DNA of 64,000 nucleotides from Massospora cicadina (taxonomy: Eukaryota; Entomophthoromycota; Entomophthoromycetes; Entomophthorales; Entomophthoraceae), in assembly GCA_022478985.1 (NCBI GenBank), contig JAKSZP010013342.1:1-64000 (forward strand), in the 5' to 3' direction. How positions within the stretch are numbered: position 1 is the stretch's first letter; each line of letters starts with the position of its first letter. Under the pieces are notes generated by a model. The model ran no database searches, was not told the DNA's origin, and saw only the letters and a list, made by a program, of their open reading frames with translations. This document shows positions 57,701 to 64,000 of this stretch, piece by piece. The translations under genes were made by a program, and so were the position numbers.

Positions 57701-57736
57701 GTCCGTCCCCTGGTCAGCTTTCCCAGATAAATAAAA
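57701..57736 (+). other. 3' tail of LINE L shared with C1 and C2
   Basis: GTCCGTCCCCTGGTCAGCTT, then a short spacer and TAAATAAAA. The same tail closes C1 (21643-21676) and C2 (48019-48056). In LINE/SINE-type pairs a shared 3' end lets the LINE enzyme act on the partner RNA. Confidence 0.65.
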
Positions 57737-58680
57737 GAATGTGAAATGAATTTTGAGATAACCTATAAATAGTATACATACTTTACTTTAGTTTAAAAGT
57801 TTAAAATTTGTGTCTCTTATAAGAAGTATAATGATAACATAAGAATTGATAAAAAGTATAATTGAAGTAAATAACCTTGAGAGGAAAAACAAATTTGAGT
57901 ATATATCTATAGATTGGATTAATAGTATAATAAGTAAAATTTTAGTCAGATTATGTAGCTCATATGGCTTGCCCACCATTGAAGAAGTTTAGATTCCAGA
58001 AAAGGGTATTTCATATGAAGTAATTATCGTAGAAATTTGTATTGGTGAATATATAAAGCTCAAAGTTTATATTTGAAAATTGAGTAAATTTAGTTTTTTT
58101 GTAGGAATTTTTGACTAAAAATATATGGTTTAGTATAGAATTTTGTCCATTTTAGTTTTTGCGATTTATAATGAGTCTACGCGGTGCCGGCTCCTCTTGG
58201 GTGGGCCTCACTAGCACTAATAAAGAGATATACTATTAGTCAGACTGGATGAGTTTTAATATATAGCTAATAATGACCTACATCTCTTGGGGACTATAAT
58301 TTTCTAAATTTACATTGGGTGCATGCCAGCGCTTTGAAGACAGAGTATATCTATTCGAAGGTGGTTATATTTGGCTTTAAATTATGGGAAATATAAAATT
58401 TAACCTAAGTTGGTAACATTTTAAAATATGCATCCGATATAAACCAAATTAAAAAGTTAAAATTGATTTACTTAGGCATAATAAATACTTCATGAACTTA
58501 CCTGCGCTTATGACGGAAATCCCCATATAGATGAGATTTATTAGTATATCGTATCCAAGATAGGCAAATTGTGAACCTGATATCAGTCTAATTAAATAAA
58601 CTATCTGCAAATGATTTTATGTTGTAATCCAATCTTAAATCTAGGAATCTTCTTCATGTCCAAACTATTCAAAAATTTAA
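57737..58680. other. AT-rich unique-looking sequence, no gene seen
   Basis: No retroelement motif and no repeat of another part of the window. A minus-strand frame at 57788-57979 is Ile/Leu-rich only because of AT bias. The right end would serve as the upstream region of the gene at 58744. Confidence 0.45.
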
Positions 58681-58743
58681 TACCACCTACAGCTTTTTAT
58701 CAGTTCTGATAGCTTAAATACTCAAAATTCTATAGATGAGGTT

Positions 58744-59433
58744 ATGCTCTTTAATATATTTTACATTTATCTAGCTTTCGTCGCTATCAAAGGTTTATAC
58801 GATTTCTATACCATCCTAAATTATACTGCCCCCAAGTTACAGGATGTATGCTCAAGTGTGATGAAATCAAAACAGATCAACAAATACTCTAATGGATGCT
58901 ACCCTTTGGGCACACCTTTGGATTTCAACTCCTCCATTTGGAGTGGCAAAGGAGACTTCACTTCCTACCATTCCAAACCCCCCAAAAAGCTTTTGGTGGA
59001 GTTTAAGCGGCACCTGAAATCTATATTGACAGTATCCAAGTATCATCCGCCCTTTATTAAAACCTTTATCTCTTTGAGTGGACCTCAGAAGTTGACTCCA
59101 ACCATCACCTGTCAAAGTGGAACATTTTGTGTCTACCAAATCAAATTCTCGCATAACCAAACTTTAAGTGTGAAATCTTACTCTTCCAACCGAAACCAAT
59201 GTTCAACTCATTTTACCAAAAAGTCAGCTAAAGAATTATGGTATTGCTTAAAGGGCGAAAGAATTGGATACCTCATCATCAATAAGATCATTTGGGTTGT
59301 CAGATACTCTCATTTCAAAACCTATTTTATGCGCCCAGTTTCCATCATCAAGAGCTTCAATGAGACCAAATACTATGACATCCAACTCGACAGCGATGTC
59401 TCCGATGTTCTATTTGCTTTTATGGAAGTTTGA
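58744..59433 (+). CDS. Putative secreted or membrane-anchored cysteine-containing protein, 229 aa
   Basis: The only intact, non-transposon-like reading frame of good length in the window. The frame is open from 58681 (TAA at 58678) and 58744 is its first ATG. Residues 1-17 (MLFNIFYIYLAFVAIKG) are strongly hydrophobic and could be a signal peptide or a signal anchor; the cleavage context is not ideal. The rest is basic and soluble-looking, with six cysteines (about residues 36, 52, 122, 127, 152 and 167), a count compatible with three disulfides. I recognise no domain. The length and lack of stops in a region of 60-65% AT argue for recent constraint. In a plant-parasitic fungus it would be listed as an effector candidate, but that is inference. 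It could also be a chance frame or one exon of a larger gene; no splice evidence was seen. Confidence 0.55.
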   Translation: MLFNIFYIYLAFVAIKGLYDFYTILNYTAPKLQDVCSSVMKSKQINKYSNGCYPLGTPLDFNSSIWSGKGDFTSYHSKPPKKLLVEFKRHLKSILTVSKYHPPFIKTFISLSGPQKLTPTITCQSGTFCVYQIKFSHNQTLSVKSYSSNRNQCSTHFTKKSAKELWYCLKGERIGYLIINKIIWVVRYSHFKTYFMRPVSIIKSFNETKYYDIQLDSDVSDVLFAFMEV

Positions 59434-59978
59434 ACACTTTCAATCCACAGACCGTAGGTCTCTTATAACGATTTAGTAAATAGCTTTACATTTATTAGGA
59501 GTAATATTTAATAATTATTAACTTTTATGAGTAAGTCTAGTTAAAATTTTATACTTATTAAATATCACGACCAAACCTAGAACCTATTCATGAAGTTATG
59601 AAAGTCAAAGGGATATCTTAGATAATATCATGCTTAGTTGTAAATGTAGTCTACCAGTACTAGAAACCCCTACTCAATGTTACATTTTCATAATTTAAAC
59701 CTAGAATCAGCCCTTCCTTTGCTTGCATATATTGTTGAAATTCAGGATTTTCTTTTGCTCGCTGGCGTGTTTACACACCTGAATTACAACAAATTTTTCA
59801 GGAAAAGTTTTATTCTACTGCGGGATAAATATTTAGGGGTTATCAAGCACTTTTAATTAAAATACCTATACTTTAATTAAAATAAGTGATTGATTTTATA
59901 AGGTTTTATCAATAATCACTGAGGGGTCAAGAAGCAAACCCTTTTAATATATCAATACTTAGTATTTAAACTTAAAAC
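59434..59978. other. AT-rich spacer, nothing recognised
   Basis: Follows the gene and runs to the start of C4. There are several AATAAA-like strings but no firm terminator or coding signal. Confidence 0.4.
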
Positions 59979-60404
59979 CTTTCTTTCCACTCGAACTCAC
60001 TTTTGAGTGATTTCTTTAAAAAAAGTTTGTTTATCCACTGCCATCTGGCCACGCCCATTTCCTATTCAATGTCCTCAGATCTGCCACCTGCCATCCCAAT
60101 GTGGGGCAGCAGTGCTCCACTGCCTAGCATTTTCCACCCAGCAGGCAAACATGTTTGGATGGGCTCAAACAGCCTGCCCACCTCATCCAGCCAGTTTATC
60201 CCCTCACAGGACTTAGTGCTCCACCTGGCACGGCTCCACTCTTCTCACCCCCATCCACTTGCCCTCCCTCATTCTGCCATTTGATTTTGCCTCCATGTTG
60301 ACTACAGGCATTTATTCCCATATGCTGGCAAGGCGATTAGTGACCTAGCCACTGCAGCCTTTGCACTGGCTGGCTTTATCAACTTCCACCCATTTAAGGG
60401 CTAC
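59979..60404 (+). mobile_element. C4: 5' part of an ORF1-only retroposon, cut by element D
   Basis: Begins CTTTCTTTCC and follows C2's leader and N-terminal coding part (PPAIPMWGSS against PPAAPVWGSG; FHPAGKH against FHLTGKR) up to INFHPFKGY, which parallels IDFRPYKEY in C2. At 60404 it is interrupted by D's 5' LTR. The remainder would lie beyond the right end of D, outside the window. Two overlapping frames (60003-60284, 60007-60216) indicate at least one indel. Confidence 0.75.
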
Positions 60405-61255
60405 TGTCATATACCAATAATATTATTGTGGGTGTAAATACTAAAGATAAGGCTGGGTGCCAAAAAACCCAAAAGGTGAAACTTCAGGCCCTTCCAGACC
60501 TGAAGCATACTTTGGATCAGCGCTGGGTGCAGGCCAGATATGCTCAGGTTGGACTGGATGAGGAACCTAGGGCCCAGCCTTGCAGCAAGGCATTCATATA
60601 AAACGAACTATTTACCAAATTGAGGTGGATGGTTTGGTGTGCTTAGTTTCAGAACAAGGGTTCAAAGCCCGTTCTTGCTATGAAATAATGTGCTCGGGTT
60701 GAATCCAACTTCAGTCGATAAAATGAGTGAAGTCAGTTTCAGCCTATTTTACTAACCTGGATGGAAGTTCACCCTATTGGCAAGTCACTGCTTGGGCCCA
60801 CTGTGGCATAACCCCAATTTCCCTATCCAAGCTTAAATACAGTTTTCCTTGACCAACATTCCTTGTTGGTCATCTTTCCATTTTAATAAAAACCTGATTT
60901 TTTGCACATTTCTATGTTATTTCCAGTCAACCTGTGCGCGAACCTCTTTAAGGAGGTCTCACAATATATTAACCAATTGATTGTAACCACAGTAAGACCT
61001 TCTTTTGGTGCTCCGTTGGGCTGCCCAGGTTCCCTCCAACCTGTGCCACTCCCTACTGCTCCCAACCAGCACCCCATCATTTCTGTTGAAGATTTCCCAC
61101 TATGGATAACCACTTTTGCAGTTAGCTGCTCCAGCTCCAGCACCATCTGCAGGGCACTAGCAGCTGCCCTTATATCAGCTGGTTTCCTGGTATTGGCCTT
61201 GTGCAATCTGCACCAACATGCTGGGAAACGGAGAGTTACAGATACTCTACTGACA
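60405..61255 (+). repeat. 5' LTR of element D
   Basis: 851 bp, TGTCAT...CTGACA, co-linear with the solo LTR at 45846-46693. The frame 60902-61477 runs from inside it into the leader and is not conserved as a protein. Confidence 0.9.
60850..60893 (+). promoter_or_regulatory. Hairpin, presumed RNA start and AATAAA in LTR D
   Basis: GACCAACA (60851-60858) and TGTTGGTC (60864-60871) form a perfect 8-bp stem with a 5-nt loop. The right arm overlaps GTTGGTCATCT (60865-60875), the exact complement of the PBS at 61258-61268, so it is the presumed 5' end of the transcript. AATAAA follows at about 60886. The hairpin is conserved in the solo LTR but not in B. Confidence 0.6.
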
Positions 61256-61257
61256 TT

Positions 61258-61268
61258 AGATGACCAAC
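61258..61268 (+). other. Self-priming primer-binding site of element D
   Basis: AGATGACCAAC starts two bases after the LTR and is fully complementary to 60865-60875 over 11 bases. Compare B (6099-6109 with 5514-5524). Confidence 0.78.
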
Positions 61269-61269
61269 C

Positions 61270-62040
61270 ACCTTGTCCTATGTGCACAAACTTTTTCTGT
61301 GTGGAACTTTTCCAAAGTGAAAACAGTGGCCGTCAGCTGTGGGCTCCAGCTGTCATTAGCCACACTGCTGTTTCCTCATTTTCTAGAAGGTTGGAGCAAC
61401 TCAGCATTATTTTGGTTGCCTCCAACTGGAAAGTATCTACCCTTCATGTTCATACCTGGTGGAGTCAGACTTTTTGATGTCTGAAAGTTGTGATTCCCCA
61501 ACTTTCCACCGAAATTACTAAAAGACATTCTGAGAAATAGATTTTTCATCACCAGCACATTCAGACAATGCCGGCGGAATCAGCACAGATGGGCCTGGGG
61601 GTGTTGGCCTTGGATAATGTTGGGCATTCCATCATAGTTTCAGGGTTAGGTTCATTTGCATATAAAAATGCGTTTTATAACGAAACCCTGGCATCTATCT
61701 CTGACTCTTTTGTTTGGTCATATGGCTTGGATGAGGACTCTATTTCTGTGTATCAAATTACCCCTGAGAACCCACAGTTGACCTCTACCATGATCTGGGG
61801 CACTAAGGAGGTGGAGAAGGAACTTCGTTTCAGATATAATCAAGTATATGCACCTGCAGAAGGCATGGTGGGGTATGTGGCCTCAGTACTAAGAGTGATC
61901 AAATATCCCACCCCCTTTTTGGTTCCCAAACCCATTCTGTGTGCAGGCTTGAGATAGATAATGAGAACTTTGGTGAATTGGTGTCATTATCTTCCATAAA
62001 TAAAGACCATTCTGGGTATTTTCTATTGACTGCCACCCTC
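61270..62040 (+). pseudogene. Element D: gag region, few breaks
   Basis: Main frame 61568-61957 (129 aa): MGLGVLALDNVGHSIIVSG, then YGLDEDSISVYQITPENPQL and RVIKYPTPFLVPKPILC. It ends at a TAG (61955) shortly before protease. A preceding frame (61260-61484) may be its N-terminal part after one indel. No zinc knuckle was seen. Tf1-type elements use one gag-pol frame, and the short distance and matching phase to the protease fit that, but the gag assignment is by position. Confidence 0.55.
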
Positions 62041-62304
62041 TCCTCGCCTTAAGGGAAACTTACCACTACTATTTTGGTGGATACTGGCACTACTGGAAAC
62101 TATATGGACCAGTACTTAGCCGACTACCTTGGGCTGAGTTACTTGCCAGGTGATGTGGTTAGAGGAGGGGTGTCCCAGGGTATTCCCACTCTGAAGATCA
62201 TTAGAACAGTGGATTATCAGGTTGGCAAGTACCACTTGTCTGATCACTTCAGTGCGATCAAAAACCTCCTGTTCCCTATCATTTTGGGTGTGGAATGGTG
62301 GTAG
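62041..62304 (+). pseudogene. Element D: aspartic protease
   Basis: ILVDTGTTGNYMDQYLADYL (about 62068-62127) carries the catalytic DTG, and NLLFPIILGVEWW ends the domain at 62302, followed by a TAG where the family usually reads on. Matches B's protease (VDTGAAGNFM and ILGVGWW). Confidence 0.88.
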
Positions 62305-63390
62305 AAGTTTGACATAAGAACTAACCTGAAGGAGAATACCTTGTCTCTCACCATGAAAAATGGTCGCACATTTGTTTTGCCTTTGTCCAAAGAAAATGCC
62401 CCAGGCGACTTGCCCCACTGGCCCCACCGTATCCCTTGTATCCTTGCCTCAATGCAGAAGCCCTCAGTGGAAATCCCTATACCTTTTTGCTTGGGGGTTT
62501 GGAATCCTCTTTTGATGCAGCATCTGCCAACGCACTCCCTGAGCACTCTGAGTTTGATTGTGACTTCAAGCTCACGGTGGATCTAGTGCATATCTCTTCT
62601 CCTATTTACCCTTTAACTGTCCGGGAGGAAGAGGCGTTGAATATGTGGGTGAAAGAACAGTTAGCCAAGGGTGCGATTTTTCAGCGTTCCTCCCCTGTAT
62701 GCTCCCCCCTACTCTTTGTGGGGAAGTCTGATGGTACCTTATGCCACTGCGTAGACTATGGTAACCTTAACAACGTTACTGTACCAGACCTCCATCACAT
62801 CCCTTTGGATTCGCAGATTGCACGTTATGTGGAGAAGGCGAAGGTCTTCTCCAAGTTGGATTGCCTCAACGCGTTCAATCAGATTCGGATTAAAAAGGGA
62901 CAAGAGTGGTTGACCGCATTCCGTACCTGAAGAGGGATCTTCCAGTTTCAGGTCATGCCCTTTGGGCTTAAGAATGCTCCTGCTATCTTCCAACGCCGCA
63001 TTGATGCAGCGTTGGGGGACCTGTTAGGGGTATGCGCGGTCGCTTACATGGATGATATCCTGGTGTTTTCCCCTGATCAGGAATCCCATGCAGGTCACCT
63101 TTGACAGGTGGTGGAGCAGTTAAAGGCAGCCAGCCTTACGTTGAAAATATCAAAGTGCGAGTTCTTTAAGTCCCAGGTCACGTTTCTGGGCAACGTTGTG
63201 TTTGACCAAGGACACATGATAACTCCAGACAAGGAGAAGGCGATTTGTGAGTGGCCCACTCCAACGTCAGTAAAGGAGTTGAAAAGTTTTTTAGGGACGT
63301 GTACATTCCTTAAGAAGTTCACCCCAAACCTTGCTGAAGTTGCCGCGCTTTTGTATAAGGCGAGTGGGGCAAAAGTACTACAGTGATCTT
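62305..63390 (+). pseudogene. Element D: reverse transcriptase, nearly intact
   Basis: One frame interrupted by three TGA codons (62928, 63102 and 63384). In order: AKGAIFQRSSPVCSPLLFVG, CVDYGNLNNVTVPD, KVFSKLDCLNAFNQIRI, GQEWLTAFRT, VMPFGLKNAPAIFQRRID, the catalytic YMDD at 63045-63056, FLGNVVFDQGHMITPDKEK and FLGTCTFLKKFTPN. All catalytic aspartates and the invariant blocks are present. The stops are single-base events, so inactivation looks recent. Confidence 0.92.
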
Positions 63391-64000
63391 CCATTTTGGA
63401 AGACGCCTTCCAAGCAGTAAAGTGTACGTTGCTGTCCACTTCTGTTCTTCGCCATGTCAACCCAAAGAAAGAGTTTATTGTTGCTTCAGATGCCTCTAAC
63501 TTCGCCATAGCGGCAGCCCTTTTACAAGTAGGTGAAGATGGAATAGAGTATCCGGTGGGATATTTTTCTAGGAAGATGTTTTTGCCAGAGTTGAATTACG
63601 CCGTTTATGACAAGGAGTTACTAGCAGTGGTGGAGGCATTGACTTATTGGTGTCACCACTTGCATGGCTCTACCCAACCATTTCGTGTACGTACAGACCA
63701 CCGCGCCTTGCTGTACTACCGCGAACCTCATGTACTAACCCCATGGCAAACCCAGTGGCATGAGACCCTTGCCCAATTTGTGTTTTCTTATGAGTTCACC
63801 AAGAGCAAGGAGAATGGGTTGGCGGACGCCTTAAGCCACAACCCTGCCCTAGCTCCTGATCCCAAGGAGGTGGAGATGTACTATACCCAGTTGATGATTC
63901 CGCCAGGTCAGATTGCATCCCCACTTCCCACTCCCTTGGACAAGAAGCCAGCGCTTGCTCCTCTAGAAAATGTGGAGGAATATGGTATGTTCAGAAAAAT
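63391..64000 (+). pseudogene. Element D: RNase H and tether, truncated by window end
   Basis: Open from 63391 to the end: FIVASDASNFAIAAALLQ (about 63475), YPVGYFSRKMFLPELNYAVYD, KELLAVVEALTYWCHHL, RVRTDHRALLYY and GLADALS. These contain the Asp, Glu, Asp and Asp positions of RNase H (SDAS, KELLA, RTDHRA, ADALS). The end of the window falls in the linker before integrase. Confidence 0.92.

Larger units (their letters stand above)
52485..57736 (+). mobile_element. Element L: decayed plus-strand LINE (non-LTR retrotransposon)
   Basis: Carries an endonuclease motif (53262-53350), a non-LTR reverse transcriptase (54730-55450), a C-terminal cysteine region (57080-57200) and a 3' end TAAATAAAA at 57736. 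There are no LTRs. The 3' tail from 57701 (GTCCGTCCCCTGGTCAGCTT) matches C1 (21643) and C2 (48019). The 5' end and TSD are not resolved. The part 52485-53200 has no motif I recognise. Long AT-rich stretches (53460-54700) suggest heavy decay or further inserts. Confidence 0.75.
60405..64000 (+). mobile_element. Element D: self-priming gypsy chromovirus-like element, continues past the window
   Basis: 5' LTR 60405-61255, PBS 61258-61268, then gag, protease, reverse transcriptase and RNase H up to the last base. The polymerase needs only a few stop changes to read through, far fewer than in any other element here, so it is the youngest or least decayed. It is closest to B. Integrase, 3' LTR and TSD partner (expected GCTAC, from 60400-60404) lie outside the window. 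Confidence 0.9.

Noticed and set aside
58867..59160. 97-codon minus-strand frame
   Set aside because: Shadow of the 229-codon gene on the plus strand, which is longer and has plausible protein features.
60659..60669. B-box match GGTTCAAAGCC in LTR D
   Set aside because: No A box at the right distance and no cloverleaf; the solo LTR has a weaker version. Treated as LTR sequence.

Overview
The window is eukaryotic repeat-rich DNA, most likely from a fungus with a large, transposon-inflated, AT-rich genome. A basidiomycete such as a rust is my best guess, at low confidence. The reasons are chromodomain-integrase Ty3/gypsy elements of the Tf1/sushi type, CpG-decay signatures between sister LTRs, and almost no host genes. 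There is no operon structure and I found no supportable RNA gene. Nearly every stop-free reading frame is a fragment of a decayed retroelement polyprotein. I see one plausible non-transposon protein gene (58744-59433, +).

Layout, reconstructed from LTR ends and target-site duplications (TSDs). Positions 1-1990: remnant of a minus-strand gypsy element (I). About 2000-14136: plus-strand gypsy A, split inside RNase H by a complete self-priming chromovirus B (4721-11942, TSD GAGTG). 14137-15173 and 24868-25274: pieces of an older plus-strand gypsy J, split by minus-strand gypsy F (15174-24862, TSD AGCAT). F carries an ORF1-only retroposon (C1, 19765-21676) and an unidentified insert K. 25275-32645: gypsy E, with a solo A-type LTR inside its 5' LTR. 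33070-52484: minus-strand gypsy G, split by minus-strand gypsy H (38585-51858, TSD GTATC). H carries two more C retroposons (C3 and C2), and C2 carries a solo D-type LTR. 52485-57736: a decayed LINE (L). 57737-59978: apparently unique AT-rich DNA with the one intact gene. 59979-60404: start of a fourth C copy, interrupted by chromovirus D (60405 to beyond the window end), the best-preserved element here.

Two priming strategies can be read directly. B and D have an 11-nt primer-binding site just after the 5' LTR that exactly complements an 11-nt string inside their own LTR. The two 11-mers differ between B and D but each matches its own partner, as expected for Tf1-type self-priming. E, F, H and I instead share a TGRTGCTCACT motif at the LTR edge, as expected for a common external primer.

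The most unusual items are as follows. (1) A roughly 1.9-kb retroposon family (C1-C4) encodes only a zinc-knuckle ORF1-like protein. Three copies have about 15-bp TSDs, and two share their 3' tail with LINE L, so they look like half-LINEs moved in trans. (2) Three micro-insertions of 14, 17 and 29 bp are 5'-truncation variants of one 3' end, two of them with clear 15-17 bp TSDs. (3) Sister LTRs of B differ repeatedly as CA versus TG at the same dinucleotide, the mark of CpG deamination on opposite strands.
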